Assembly (NCBI GenBank): GCA_002707695.1
Contig: PANR01000051.1
Span: 1-41,138 of the forward strand
DNA length: 41,138 nt
Source of the DNA: Legionellaceae bacterium
Lineage (GTDB): Bacteria; Pseudomonadota; Gammaproteobacteria; UBA12402
Direction of reading: 5' to 3'
Position numbers and translations under genes: made by a program. Below, one piece after another: positions 23,474 to 32,882 of the stretch (position 1 is the stretch's first letter; every line of letters begins with the position of its first letter). The notes under the pieces are model-generated. The model was not told where the DNA came from, did not search any database, and saw only the letters and a list, made by a program, of their open reading frames with translations.

Positions 23474-23560
23474 GTTCATATACACAAGGAGTGATCTCAT
23501 GAAAAAAGTCAGTTTACTCGTATTGTCGGGTGCGCTATTGATGGGTGGTGCGATGGCTGC
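23474..23560 (+). repeat. Leader cassette copy 3
   Basis: The third copy of the 87-base block. It has a few more substitutions than copies 1 and 2, mostly at third codon positions, with the signal peptide kept (one Ser to Gly change). Confidence 0.9.
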
Positions 23561-23783
23561 TAGTTCGCAGGCGGATATGATTTATAGGGTTCGTACTCCT
23601 ATTAATCGCACTGTGCCGACTATTACTGTCAACTCATTTAGTAGCGTGACCTTGACGCCCAGTCAGTTAAAGGCCGCTCAAAACACCCCCGCAATAATTA
23701 CATGTTGCAGAGTTTCAAGTCAGTTTTTAGGACCCGGCTGGCTTACTTCGCCCACGAGTTCAGCAAACAGTCCTGTGTCTTAG
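23499..23783 (+). CDS. Secreted protein, tandem cassette 3
   Basis: A 94-residue protein with the shared signal peptide (MKKVSLLVLSGALLMGGAMA). The mature region is Thr/Ser-rich (TVPTITVNSFSSVTLTPSQ) with an adjacent Cys pair (IITCCRVSS). No known domain was recognised. Mature residues 1-4 (SSQ) resemble cassette 1, then similarity ends. It is followed by the longest copy of the GTAGCCCGTATG repeat. Confidence 0.72.
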   Translation: MKKVSLLVLSGALLMGGAMAASSQADMIYRVRTPINRTVPTITVNSFSSVTLTPSQLKAAQNTPAIITCCRVSSQFLGPGWLTSPTSSANSPVS

Positions 23784-23787
23784 CTCT

Positions 23788-23819
23788 GTAGCCCGTATGC
23801 AGCGCAGTGGAATACGGGG
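23788..23819. repeat. GTAGCCCGTATGCAGCGCAG repeat, copy C (full hairpin)
   Basis: This copy continues to ATACGGG, so CCCGTAT (23792-23798) can pair with ATACGGG (23812-23818). It resembles dispersed GTAGCCCGGAT-type palindromes of proteobacteria. It may also reduce read-through into murE. Confidence 0.6.
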
Positions 23820-23840
23820 TTCTTCATGGGCGTCATGCGC

Positions 23841-23846
23841 TATAAT
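23841..23846 (+). promoter_or_regulatory. Candidate murE promoter -10 box
   Basis: A perfect TATAAT lies 38 bases before the murE ATG; the -35 region is poor. A local promoter would let murE and the genes after it be expressed despite the intervening cassettes. Confidence 0.4.
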
Positions 23847-23883
23847 TCTGTAAAACCTTGACCAGGTGTGCCACAATTTCCCT

Positions 23884-25326
23884 ATGAAGTTAAAAGGATT
23901 GCTCAGGGATATTGTGGCCACCCCAGTGGTGGTTGATCTTGATATTCATGGCCTTTCTATCGACAGTCGTACCCTAAAACCTGGCGATCTCTTTTTTGCG
24001 TACCCAGGTGTTCATCAAGATCGGCGCCAATGCATGAGTGAGGCGGTAGAGCGGGGTGCTGCAGCCATTTTGGTTGAGGTGGCTGATCAGCCTGATTTGC
24101 CCGAGCATGTGGGTATTCCATTCATTCCCGTGATGAACTTGCGCGACAAACTTGGTTTTATCGTGAGCCGGTTTTATGGCGATCCTTCTCAACAATTAAC
24201 TGTGATTGGTGTAACAGGCACAAATGGCAAAAGCTCGATTGTGCACCTAATTGCGCAAGCATTAACCTTGCTAGGGAAAAAGGTAGCGGCGATCAGCACG
24301 ATTGTGGCAGCACAAACCACACCCGATGCGATTACTATTCAGTCAAGTTTGGCTGACGAAGTCAAAAGCGGTGTTGATTATGCCGTGATTGAAGTGTCGT
24401 CTCACGCGCTTGATCAAGGGCGTGTCAATGGTGTGCAGTTTGACTATGCGGTATTTACCAACTTAACACGTGATCATCTCGATTATCATGGTGATATGCA
24501 GCACTATGCGTTAGCAAAATATCGGTTATTCACTTTTCCTGATCTCAAAGCGGGCGTGATCAACGAAGATGATCCGTTGGGCGCTGAGTGGATTGATAAC
24601 CTCAGTGCAAGGTTGCCTGTTTGCAGCTATTCCACGCATGATCTTCATCCACAAGCTAATGTTTCGGCATCCAATATCGAGTTTAGCTTGCAAGGCACGC
24701 GTGCAGCTATCAAAACGCCTTGGGGCGGTGGTCAATTGAGCAGTCAATTAATCGGCGAATTTAATCTTAGCAATTTATTAGCCGTGGTGGCTGTGCTGGG
24801 TGAGTTGGCTATAAGTTTAGATGATATTTTAGGCGTGCTGCCACAGCTCAGTCCTGTTTCTGGACGTATGGAGACATTGGGTGGTCAGCAAGGCCAGCCG
24901 CTCGTTGTGATTGATTATGCGCATACGCCTGATGCCTTGGCCAAAGCGCTTTCAAGCTTAGCTAAACACTGTTGTGGGAAATTATTTTGTGTATTTGGTT
25001 GTGGGGGAAGTCGCGATCGGGGTAAGCGTGCGCAAATGGGAAAAGTTGCTGAAAACTATGCCGATAGAATTATTGTGACTGATGATAATCCACGTGCTGA
25101 ATCACCTGAGCAGATCATTCAAGATATTTTTGCAGGGATTGATTGCCCAGAAAAAATTCATGTGGAAAGGAATCGCGAGCTAGCGATTAAATTCGCTGTG
25201 CAAGAGGCCTGTGCGGATGATATGATTTTGCTTGCGGGCAAAGGTCATGAGCAATGCCAGGATATTCAGGGCGTTAAGCATCCGTTTGATGAGCGGGCGA
25301 TTGTAAAAAAAGTGCTAAAGTATTGA
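23884..25326 (+). CDS. murE: UDP-MurNAc-L-Ala-D-Glu:meso-DAP ligase
   Basis: A 480-residue ATP-dependent ligase adding the third peptide residue to the cell-wall precursor. The ATP loop VTGTNGKSS, EVSSHALDQGR, FTNLTRDHLDYHG and DYAHTPDAL are present. The DDNPRAE motif indicates meso-diaminopimelate specificity. The ATG at 23884 gives the usual N-terminus; a GTG at 23866 is possible. murF, which normally follows, is missing. Confidence 0.96.
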   Translation: MKLKGLLRDIVATPVVVDLDIHGLSIDSRTLKPGDLFFAYPGVHQDRRQCMSEAVERGAAAILVEVADQPDLPEHVGIPFIPVMNLRDKLGFIVSRFYGDPSQQLTVIGVTGTNGKSSIVHLIAQALTLLGKKVAAISTIVAAQTTPDAITIQSSLADEVKSGVDYAVIEVSSHALDQGRVNGVQFDYAVFTNLTRDHLDYHGDMQHYALAKYRLFTFPDLKAGVINEDDPLGAEWIDNLSARLPVCSYSTHDLHPQANVSASNIEFSLQGTRAAIKTPWGGGQLSSQLIGEFNLSNLLAVVAVLGELAISLDDILGVLPQLSPVSGRMETLGGQQGQPLVVIDYAHTPDALAKALSSLAKHCCGKLFCVFGCGGSRDRGKRAQMGKVAENYADRIIVTDDNPRAESPEQIIQDIFAGIDCPEKIHVERNRELAIKFAVQEACADDMILLAGKGHEQCQDIQGVKHPFDERAIVKKVLKY

Positions 25327-25341
25327 GGTTGCTTCTCCGTT

Positions 25342-25457
25342 GTCATTCCCGCGAAGGCGGGAATCCAGCCCTCAAGTAAAAACTCAAGGTGAGAAAAGAA
25401 TTTTTTAAAAATAGATTTCTTCTTTATTGACTAGATTCCTGCCTACGCAGGAATGAC
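25342..25457. repeat. 116-bp paired palindromic repeat at the murF position
   Basis: Two 27-base hairpin units in inverted orientation: 25342-25368 (GTCATTCCCGCGAAGGCGGG...) and 25431-25457, whose complement begins GTCATTCCTGCGTAGGCAGG. Each unit is a palindrome by itself. The type is common in proteobacterial intergenic DNA. It fills nearly all of the murE-mraY gap. Confidence 0.8.
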
Positions 25458-25481
25458 AGCCAAAGAAAGGACAAAGAAAAT

Positions 25482-26564
25482 ATGCTTTATTACATCACAC
25501 AATTATTATCACATTATTTTCATTTTTTTGGTGTTTTTCAGTACCTCACTTTGCGAGGGATTTTAGCGACAATCACTGCATTGGTGATTGCATTATTCCT
25601 TGGTCCCCGTTTTATTCGAGAATTACAAGAACGTCAAATGGGCCAAGTGGTTCGTGATGATGGGCCAGAGAGTCATTTTTCTAAAAAGGGCACACCCACC
25701 ATGGGAGGCACATTAATTTTAGTATCAATTATTAGCAGCACGTTGTTATGGGCAGACTTAATGAACCGCTATATTTGGGTAGTGCTGTTTGCTACGAGCA
25801 CGTTTGGTGTGTTAGGTTGGTACGATGATTTTAATAAAATCTCCAAAAAAAATAGTCGTGGCTTATCGGCTAAACGTAAATATATTTGGCAGTCAATTCT
25901 TGCATTAGCTGCTGGTGCATTTTTATATGTCACTGCAACAAGCAGTGCCAATACAGATTTAATTATTCCTTTTCTTAAGCACGCCACTATTCCTTTGGGG
26001 GTTGGTTTTATTGTGCTTGCATATTTAGTCATTGTAGGTACGGGCAATGCTGTGAATTTAACGGATGGATTAGATGGTTTAGCCATTATGCCAACCGTGA
26101 TGATTGCTGGCGCACTGGGTATTTTTGCTTATTTGCTCGGGAATTATAAGTTTTCGAGTTACTTGCTTTACCCTTACTTGCCTGGGGTGGGTGAGCTGGT
26201 TGTGATATGTGGTTCGATGATTGGTGCGGGTTTGGGTTTTTTGTGGTTTAACACCTATCCAGCGCAGGTTTTTATGGGTGATGTGGGCTCGTTAGGTTTG
26301 GGCGCTGCGCTTGGTACGATTGCAGTGTGCACTCGTCAAGAGATTGTGTTGTTTATTATGGGTGGTGTTTTTGTGATGGAGACAGTGTCTGTGATCCTTC
26401 AAGTTGTGTCTTTTAAGCTGACAGGCAAACGAATTTTTCGCATGGCCCCGATACATCATCACTTTGAGTTAAAGGGTTGGCCTGAGCCGCGAGTAATTGT
26501 TCGTTTTTGGATTATTACATTTGTTTTAGTATTGATTGGATTGGCTACATTAAAAGTTCGCTAA
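25482..26564 (+). CDS. mraY: Phospho-N-acetylmuramoyl-pentapeptide-transferase
   Basis: A 360-residue polytopic membrane enzyme that makes lipid I from undecaprenyl phosphate and UDP-MurNAc-pentapeptide. Key segments: GTPTMGG, the catalytic Asp pair in [32 protein letters not shown], and the HHHFELKGW loop near the C-terminus. It starts 25 bases after the palindromic repeat and is followed by murD with a one-base gap. Confidence 0.97.
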   Translation: MLYYITQLLSHYFHFFGVFQYLTLRGILATITALVIALFLGPRFIRELQERQMGQVVRDDGPESHFSKKGTPTMGGTLILVSIISSTLLWADLMNRYIWVVLFATSTFGVLGWYDDFNKISKKNSRGLSAKRKYIWQSILALAAGAFLYVTATSSANTDLIIPFLKHATIPLGVGFIVLAYLVIVGTGNAVNLTDGLDGLAIMPTVMIAGALGIFAYLLGNYKFSSYLLYPYLPGVGELVVICGSMIGAGLGFLWFNTYPAQVFMGDVGSLGLGAALGTIAVCTRQEIVLFIMGGVFVMETVSVILQVVSFKLTGKRIFRMAPIHHHFELKGWPEPRVIVRFWIITFVLVLIGLATLKVR

Positions 26565-26565
26565 T

Positions 26566-27903
26566 ATGAAAAAAGAACTCTATGTCATTATTGGTTTAGG
26601 TAGAACTGGCTTATCTTGCGCTTGTTACTGCTTGGCAAATGACATTCCGTTTGCAGTCACCGATGCGAGCGATCAGCCAATGTTTGCAAAAGAGCTTGCT
26701 GAAATGGCGCCTGATGCAGAGACTGCGTTTGGTGGCTTATCGGCGAAACTTATTAAAAAAGCAACGCTATTGTTAGTGAGTCCTGGCGTTTCTCTCCAGG
26801 AGCCTTTGATACAAGAAGCGGTAAAAAAACATATCCCAGCGATTGGTGACACGGAATTATTTGTTAAATTGGCCAAAAAACCGATCATTGCTATTACAGG
26901 ATCAAACGCAAAAAGTACTGTGACAAGTCTTATTGGCGATATGTTAAAACGAGCGGGCAAACGAGCTGTTGTGGCTGGCAACATTGGTATACCCGTTCTT
27001 GATGTGCTGAATGATGATGACGTTGATTTTTATGTGATTGAGTTGTCCAGTTTTCAGCTTGAGCGCACCCCGTCACTGGCGCCCTATATAGCAACCGTTT
27101 TGAATATTTGTGAAGATCACATGGATCGTTATTCAAGTCTTGATGAATACATCAAAGCAAAAAAAAGTATTTATCGTCACTGCCAATATGCTGTGGTGAA
27201 TCGTGATGATGTGAGAACTTATCCTGATGAAAAACATAGTTTAATCATTAGTTTTGGTTTGGATGAACCAAGTGCAGGCGAATTTGGCTTGCGGCACGAT
27301 CATGGTAAAGACTATTTGTCGTTTTCCAATGAAAATTTAATGCCTGTTAGTGAATTAAAATTATCTGGTCAACACAATGTGTTAAATGTGCTTGCTGCGT
27401 TGGCTATTGTTGCTCCTTTAGAATTAGATAGGGGAGCGTTGTTAGAAAGTGCTCGTGAGTTTTCAGGGTTGCCCCATCGTTGTCAAGTGGTTCGCGAACA
27501 TGCAGGATTAGTTTGGTACAATGATTCTAAAGGTACTAATGTGGGTGCTACATTAGCGGCGCTTAATGGTTTGGGTGTCAAGCAGGCTGGTCGAGCTAAA
27601 ATTATTTTAATTGCAGGCGGTGTGGGTAAGGGCGCCGATTTTTCGCTTTTAAGGCCTGTGGTAAAGCAATTTGTAAGAAAGGTGATTGTGTTTGGCGAGG
27701 CATCGCGACAGATTGAGATAAGTTTGCGTGATTATGTTGACGTAGAGCGCGTTGATAATTTGCAGGCAGCGGTTGAAGCGGCTGATCTTGCCGCTGTGCG
27801 AAATGATATTGTTTTGTTCTCTCCAGCTTGTGCCAGCTTTGATATGTTTAAAAATTTTGAACACCGAGGTGCTGTATTTGAACAGCTGGTTGGAGAACTG
27901 TAG
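26566..27903 (+). CDS. murD: UDP-MurNAc-L-alanine:D-glutamate ligase
   Basis: A 445-residue Mur ligase adding D-Glu. The N-terminal Rossmann motif is GLGRTGLSCA and the ATP loop is ITGSNAKSTVT (Ala replaces the usual Gly of SNGKST). ELSSFQLE and NICEDHMDRY follow, then WYNDSKGTN in the C-terminal domain. Its stop shares one base with the ftsW GTG. Confidence 0.96.
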   Translation: MKKELYVIIGLGRTGLSCACYCLANDIPFAVTDASDQPMFAKELAEMAPDAETAFGGLSAKLIKKATLLLVSPGVSLQEPLIQEAVKKHIPAIGDTELFVKLAKKPIIAITGSNAKSTVTSLIGDMLKRAGKRAVVAGNIGIPVLDVLNDDDVDFYVIELSSFQLERTPSLAPYIATVLNICEDHMDRYSSLDEYIKAKKSIYRHCQYAVVNRDDVRTYPDEKHSLIISFGLDEPSAGEFGLRHDHGKDYLSFSNENLMPVSELKLSGQHNVLNVLAALAIVAPLELDRGALLESAREFSGLPHRCQVVREHAGLVWYNDSKGTNVGATLAALNGLGVKQAGRAKIILIAGGVGKGADFSLLRPVVKQFVRKVIVFGEASRQIEISLRDYVDVERVDNLQAAVEAADLAAVRNDIVLFSPACASFDMFKNFEHRGAVFEQLVGEL

Positions 27904-29042
27904 TGACACGAAAGCGATCTGCTATTCCAATAATAGATAAATATTTTATTTTTGCTGTGCTGGCGTTGTTAGCTTTAGGCTTAATTATGTTGACGTCGGC
28001 ATCTGCACAAATTTCTCAACATCATTATGGACAGCCTTTTCATTATTTGTTTCGTCAGCTGTGCTATTTAGCCCTGGGCTTGGTGATTGCTTTTTTTCTG
28101 TTTCGACGACCGATTTTGTTTTGGGAGAGTACCGGTCAAATATTTTTGATCGTCAGTTTTGTCGCCTTGTTGCTTGTGCTGATTCCAGGCATAGGGCATC
28201 GCATTAATGGCAGTCGACGTTGGTTGGGCTTTGGTCCATTAACGTTTCAAGTATCTGAGTTTATTAAATTTGCTGTCGTGATTTATTTTGGTGGTTACTT
28301 AGTTCGACGGCATAAAGAGGTCACTGAGGAGCTCGCAGGGTTTTTAAAACCCCTGATGGTGCTCGGTGCGCTTGCTGTTTTGTTGCTATTAGAGCCTGAT
28401 TTTGGCGCAACCGTTGTGATTGTCTTTACCGTGTTCAGCATGATGTTTTTGGCCAACACCAAAGCGCTTCCTTTTATTATTTTGCTTGGCCTGGTCATTT
28501 CTGCCTTTGTGCTGTTAGCCATCACTTCGCCTTATCGCATGGCGCGTTTAACAACCTTTATGCATCCTTGGGAATATCAATATCATAGTGGTTATCAGCT
28601 TATACAAGCGTTGCTCGCCTTTGGGCGAGGTGGCGTTTTTGGCGTGGGGTTGGGTCATAGTTTACAAAAACTGTTTTATTTGCCCGAGGCGGACACCGAC
28701 TTTTTATTTGCTGTGATTGCTGAAGAGCTGGGTTTAATTGGCATCATCGTGGTAATTGCATTATATGTTTTATTGGTTTGGCGTGGTTTGTTGATTGGCC
28801 GGCGAGCTATTGCTGCAGGGTTTCCTGCTGCTGGCTATATGGCGTTTGGATTTTCAATCTGGTTGGGCATGCAGGCCGCGATCAACATGGGCGTTAATTC
28901 TGGTTTGTTGCCAACCAAAGGATTAACACTGCCGCTGATGAGTTATGGTGGCAGTAGCATGGTGATATCTTGCATGGTGATTGCTGTTTTGTTGCGTATT
29001 GATTTTGAAGTGCGCCTGCAGCGTGCTAAATGGAGCCGGTAG
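27903..29042 (+). CDS. ftsW: Septal peptidoglycan glycosyltransferase FtsW
   Basis: A 379-residue SEDS-family membrane protein with about ten hydrophobic segments that polymerises septal glycan from lipid II with FtsI. Seen: GSRRWLGFGPLTFQ, EFIKFAVV, PDFGATVV, GYQLIQALLAFGRGG, LPEADTDFLFAVIAEELG with the catalytic-region Asp, and GLTLPLMSYGGSS. It starts with GTG overlapping the murD stop. Confidence 0.96.
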   Translation: MTRKRSAIPIIDKYFIFAVLALLALGLIMLTSASAQISQHHYGQPFHYLFRQLCYLALGLVIAFFLFRRPILFWESTGQIFLIVSFVALLLVLIPGIGHRINGSRRWLGFGPLTFQVSEFIKFAVVIYFGGYLVRRHKEVTEELAGFLKPLMVLGALAVLLLLEPDFGATVVIVFTVFSMMFLANTKALPFIILLGLVISAFVLLAITSPYRMARLTTFMHPWEYQYHSGYQLIQALLAFGRGGVFGVGLGHSLQKLFYLPEADTDFLFAVIAEELGLIGIIVVIALYVLLVWRGLLIGRRAIAAGFPAAGYMAFGFSIWLGMQAAINMGVNSGLLPTKGLTLPLMSYGGSSMVISCMVIAVLLRIDFEVRLQRAKWSR

Positions 29043-29043
29043 C

Positions 29044-30105
29044 ATGACTAAAAGAATGCTCATCATGGCAGGCGGCACTGGGGGCCATATATTTCCAGCA
29101 TTAGCGGTTGCTGAGCAATTAAAGCAAGAAGGTCATGAGGTTTGTTTTTTAGGCACAGCCAGTGGTTTGGAAGCCAAGCTTGTGCCTGCTCACAAGTTTA
29201 CCTTATTAACGCTCAATATTGTTGGCGTGCGTGGACACAAGTTATCACGAAAGTTACTTTCTCCTTTGTTGTTACTCAGAGCGATCTGGCAGGCAATTCG
29301 CATTATTAAAAAATTCAAGCCTGATGTGGTGCTGGGCATGGGAGGGTTTGTTAGTGGTCCAGGTGGTATTGCCGCTTTTTTGCTGAGAAAACCGCTTTAT
29401 TTGCATGAACAAAATGCAGTGGCCGGTACAACCAATCGTTATTTGTCAAAATTTGCTAAACACATTTTCTCTGCATTTCCGAACACATTTCCTCGCGCCT
29501 CAAATGAGATATGTGTCGGTAATCCAGTTCGCCGTTCATTGTGTGATTTACCAGCGCCGTCTGAACGCTATGCTAAACGCACAGGCCCTATCAATATTCT
29601 AGTGTTGGGAGGCAGCCGCGGGGCAATGGCACTTAACCTTTATGTACCACAAGCATTATCACAGTTAAAAAAACCGATCATGGTTTGGCATCAAGCGGGC
29701 GAGGCCCATTTTGATCAGGCCAAACAGGCTTATCGCGAGTGTGGTATTGAGGCGAAGATCGACGCATTTATCGATGATATGTCAACCGTCTATGCCTGGG
29801 CTGATTTAGTCATTTGTCGTTCAGGAGCAATGACGGTAAGTGAGATTGCTGCGGTTGGCATTGCTGTTGTATTTATTCCTTTTCCACATGCCATTGACGA
29901 TCACCAAACAAAAAACGCAGCGTCACTAGCTAATGAAAAAGCTGCTATTGTTGTTAAGCAATCGGCAGATATGGTCGAGCGTTTATCAGTAGCAATTGAT
30001 GGGCTGCTCGATCGTCAAGTGTTGATCGATATGGCAGAACATGCCTACAGCGTTAGAAAAATTCATGCAGTTGAAAAAATTGTGACGGAATTAAATATTG
30101 ATTAA
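29044..30105 (+). CDS. murG: Lipid II synthase MurG
   Basis: A 353-residue GT-B glycosyltransferase that adds GlcNAc to lipid I. Motifs: MAGGTGGHIFPALAVAEQL, MGGFVSGPGG, HEQNAVAGTTNR, LGGSRGA, and CRSGAMTVSEIAA in the UDP-GlcNAc site. The ATG at 29044 has GGAG about 8 bases upstream; a frame start at 28981 lies inside ftsW and is rejected. Confidence 0.96.
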   Translation: MTKRMLIMAGGTGGHIFPALAVAEQLKQEGHEVCFLGTASGLEAKLVPAHKFTLLTLNIVGVRGHKLSRKLLSPLLLLRAIWQAIRIIKKFKPDVVLGMGGFVSGPGGIAAFLLRKPLYLHEQNAVAGTTNRYLSKFAKHIFSAFPNTFPRASNEICVGNPVRRSLCDLPAPSERYAKRTGPINILVLGGSRGAMALNLYVPQALSQLKKPIMVWHQAGEAHFDQAKQAYRECGIEAKIDAFIDDMSTVYAWADLVICRSGAMTVSEIAAVGIAVVFIPFPHAIDDHQTKNAASLANEKAAIVVKQSADMVERLSVAIDGLLDRQVLIDMAEHAYSVRKIHAVEKIVTELNID

Positions 30106-31462
30106 TCAACACAACGACATTCGACATATTCACTTTGTTGGTATTGGCGGCGCTGGTATGAGTGGTCTTGCGGAAGTTTTGCATTATCAAGGGTATCAAG
30201 TTTCTGGTTCAGATTTGCTTGTCACGTCTGTTACTGACCGATTGAATGCATTGGGCATTACGGTTTATCAGGGGCATAGCGCAGAGCATATTAAAAATGC
30301 TGATTTTTTGGTTGTCACATCGGCAGTTACATCAAACAATGTTGAAGTTCTTGCGGCGAGAAATAAAAAAATTCCAGTGCTAAAGCGTGCGGAAATGTTG
30401 GCTGAATTGATGAGAATGAAGCGCGGTATTGCAATAGCAGGCACATCAGGTAAAACGACAACAACGAGTTTATTGGCTGCCATCATGCATGCTGCAAAAC
30501 TTGATCCAACCTATATTATTGGTGGAAAGGTCAATAGTATTGGAGCAAATGCTAAATTGGGCTCAAGTGAGTTTTTATTGGCTGAGGCAGATGAGAGCGA
30601 TGCATCATTTTTATATTTATCGCCCGAGATTGCTGTCATTACTAACATTAATCCTGATCATCTTTACAATTATCAACAAAATTTTTCTCGTTTAAAGCAA
30701 GCCTTTCATGATTTTTTAAACCGATTACCGATAAATGGTTTAGCAATTTTATGTGCTGATGACAAAAATGTTGTTGAGCAAGTCTCTGCGATTAATCGAG
30801 CTTGTTTGACTTATGGGTTTTCCGAAAAAGTCGATTTTCGAGCAGTGCATGTGAAGATGACACAATCAAACACAACATTTGCAGTCAAACGCAATGGCAA
30901 ACCAGATTTGCATGTTGAGCTTAACATGTTGGGCAGGCATAACGTATTAAATGCATTAGCTGCAATCGCAGTGGCTGATTATTTAAAGATTGAAGATCAG
31001 TGCATTGTGAAAGGCTTGTCAGGTTTTTTGGGTGTTGATAGACGTTTAAATATTTGTGGTGAGAAAGTAATAGCAGGCAAGAAAGCGTTGTTGATTGATG
31101 ACTATGGCCATCACCCAAAAGAGCTGTTGGCTGCGATCAATACCCTGCGAGAAGTATGGCCAAATCGAAGCATCACGATGGTTTTTCAACCTCATCGTTT
31201 TACTCGCACACGTGATTTATTTGATGAGCTAGTTGATGTGTTGACAGCCGTTGATCGTTTAATTTTATTGCCGATTTATCCTGCATGTGAATCACCCATT
31301 GAAGGTATAAGTTCCCAAACATTATGTCAGGCAGTTAAGCAGGGAGAGGTTGTTAGCCCCTCCGATTTGCTTGCTGTGCTCAAGCACACACTCCATGATG
31401 ATGATATTCTGCTCATGCAGGGTGCGGGCGATATAGGACTTCTTGTCGAACAATTCATTTGA
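30098..31462 (+). CDS. murC: UDP-MurNAc:L-alanine ligase
   Basis: A 454-residue ligase adding the first peptide residue. FVGIGGAGMSGLAEVL opens the UDP-binding domain. The ATP loop reads AGTSGKTTTTS where most MurC proteins have AGTHGKTTT. EADESDASF, NINPDHL and DDYGHHPKE are intact. No ATG precedes the first motif, so a TTG at 30098, overlapping murG by 8 bases, is the best start. Confidence 0.95.
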   Translation: MINQHNDIRHIHFVGIGGAGMSGLAEVLHYQGYQVSGSDLLVTSVTDRLNALGITVYQGHSAEHIKNADFLVVTSAVTSNNVEVLAARNKKIPVLKRAEMLAELMRMKRGIAIAGTSGKTTTTSLLAAIMHAAKLDPTYIIGGKVNSIGANAKLGSSEFLLAEADESDASFLYLSPEIAVITNINPDHLYNYQQNFSRLKQAFHDFLNRLPINGLAILCADDKNVVEQVSAINRACLTYGFSEKVDFRAVHVKMTQSNTTFAVKRNGKPDLHVELNMLGRHNVLNALAAIAVADYLKIEDQCIVKGLSGFLGVDRRLNICGEKVIAGKKALLIDDYGHHPKELLAAINTLREVWPNRSITMVFQPHRFTRTRDLFDELVDVLTAVDRLILLPIYPACESPIEGISSQTLCQAVKQGEVVSPSDLLAVLKHTLHDDDILLMQGAGDIGLLVEQFI

Positions 31463-31497
31463 TCTTTTCTTTATTGTTGAGCTACATTAACAACATG

Positions 31498-32358
31498 CCA
31501 GTTTTGGAAAGCGACATCGGATTAGCTCAGCACACTTCTTGGAAGGTGGGTGGTACGGCTGAATGTTTTTTTCAGCCAAACAACGCTGATGAGTTGTCTG
31601 ATTTTCTCCAACAACTTCCAGCGGAAAAGTCGATAACATGGTTAGGCTTGGGCAGCAATCTTCTTGTTCGTGATAACGGTGTGCGGGGCGTGGTTATTGC
31701 GACGTTTCCAACACTGAATGCCTTGCGCATTAATAACGATATTGTCTCTGCTCAAGTCGGCGTGGCTTGTGCGCAAATCTCAAGGCTGACAGCGAGACAG
31801 GGGCTAACAGGCTTAGAGTTTTTAGCGGGCATACCTGGCACTGTCGGTGGCGCTTTAGCAATGAATGCGGGTTGCCATCAGGGCGAAGTCTGGCAAACCG
31901 TTAAACGAGTCGAAATGATTAATCGTCAAGGAGAGCGTTATTTTCGTGATGCGAATGAATTCAAAGTTGCATATCGTGAGGTAGACTTATCGCCCAACGA
32001 ATGGTTTCTTTCAGTTGACTTTCATCTCAAGCAAGGCAATTCATCTACCGCTTTAGGCGTTATTCGTGATTTATTAGCAAAACGCGCAGCGACACAGCCA
32101 ACAAGTTATCCTAATTGTGGCTCGGTTTTTCGAAATCCACCCAATGATCATGCTGCTCGATTAATTGAGGCCGCAGGTTTAAAAGGGTTTAAAATAGGTG
32201 CGGCTGAAGTATCAACTAAGCATGCTAATTTTATTATTAATACAGGTGGAGCGACAGCGGCTGACATTGAACGATTGATTGAGCATATTGAGCGTGAAGT
32301 TTTTCAGCAATTTGATATTCGATTGATTCGTGAAGTCAGGATTGTCGGGGAAAAGTAG
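31498..32358 (+). CDS. murB: UDP-N-acetylenolpyruvoylglucosamine reductase
   Basis: An FAD enzyme reducing the enolpyruvyl group to make UDP-MurNAc. Seen: HTSWKVGGTAECF, GLGSNLLVRDNGVRG, LAGIPGTVGGALAMNAG, and the SYPNCGSVFRNP segment with the proton-donor Ser, then EVSTKHANFI. The ATG at 31498 gives 286 residues, the usual N-terminus. A TTG at 31459 overlapping the murC stop would add 13 hydrophobic residues. Confidence 0.93.
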   Translation, partial: PVLESDIGLAQHTSWKVGGTAECFFQPNNADELSDFLQQLPAEKSITWLGLGSNLLVRDNGVRGVVIATFPTLNALRINNDIVSAQVGVACAQISRLTARQGLTGLEFLAGIPGTVGGALAMNAGCHQGEVWQTVKRVEMINRQGERYFRDANEFKVAYREVDLSPNEWFLSVDFHLKQGNSSTALGVIRDLLAKRAATQPTSYPNCGSVFRNPPNDHAARLIEAAGLKGFKIGAAEVSTKHANFIINTGGATAADIERLIEHIEREVFQQFDIRLIREVRIVGEK

Positions 32359-32441
32359 TTGAAGAGCTCTTGGTTGCAGTTATAGAGGGTTTGTGATTAA
32401 CTTATATTAAGGTTAATTATTGGGGTGTTAGGGAGCGCGGT

Positions 32442-32882
32442 ATGAAAGGTATTTTCAACATTTTATTTACGTTTATTTGTTTGCTTTCAATAAGCATGGC
32501 ATCTGTTTTTTCTTCAACACCAAAGCAAAATCAAGTGATTGGTCAGTATCAATGTCAAGGCATTGACGTATATTATAAGACTAAATATGTCGGTGGATTT
32601 ACCTTAACGCCAGCAACAACTAACTCTGATGTGCTTGTATACAAAGGGTATTATCGAGATGTTGGCGCTCATCAACAGTCAGTTAGCGGTCTTGGGTATC
32701 TTGATGGTGACATATTAATACTGAGTTTTAGGCCCAATCATGATGAGCTTCCAGGTGCGGGCAGTTATCGTATCTCTGCTAAAGGCCACTATCTAGCAGG
32801 TAAATATATTTACTTAACTGATCCTGACAATGTGGCGCGTGCAAAAGTTAATACTGAATCTTGTCGGAAAGTTGATAAATAA
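32442..32882 (+). CDS. Secreted protein of unknown function between murB and ddl
   Basis: A 146-residue protein with a signal peptide (first about 24 residues, FNILFTFICLLSISMASVF) and a probable beta-rich mature domain (YQCQGIDVYYKTKYVGG, GYLDGDILILSF, GSYRISAKGHYLAGKY). Two Cys (in YQCQG and ESCRK) could form a disulfide. Its stop overlaps the ddl ATG (TAATG), so it is translationally coupled to a cell-wall gene. The family was not recognised. Confidence 0.75.
   Translation: MKGIFNILFTFICLLSISMASVFSSTPKQNQVIGQYQCQGIDVYYKTKYVGGFTLTPATTNSDVLVYKGYYRDVGAHQQSVSGLGYLDGDILILSFRPNHDELPGAGSYRISAKGHYLAGKYIYLTDPDNVARAKVNTESCRKVDK

Noticed and set aside
23246-23500. Minus-strand 84-codon frame rich in Cys and Ala
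   Set aside because: It is the antisense of the Ala/Gln/Glu-rich cassette 2; repetitive GCN/CAG codons produce long antisense frames. No ribosome site.
22724-23819. Regularly spaced repeats resembling a CRISPR array
   Set aside because: There are only three units, spaced more than 300 bases apart; the repeats encode signal peptides and the spacers are open frames.
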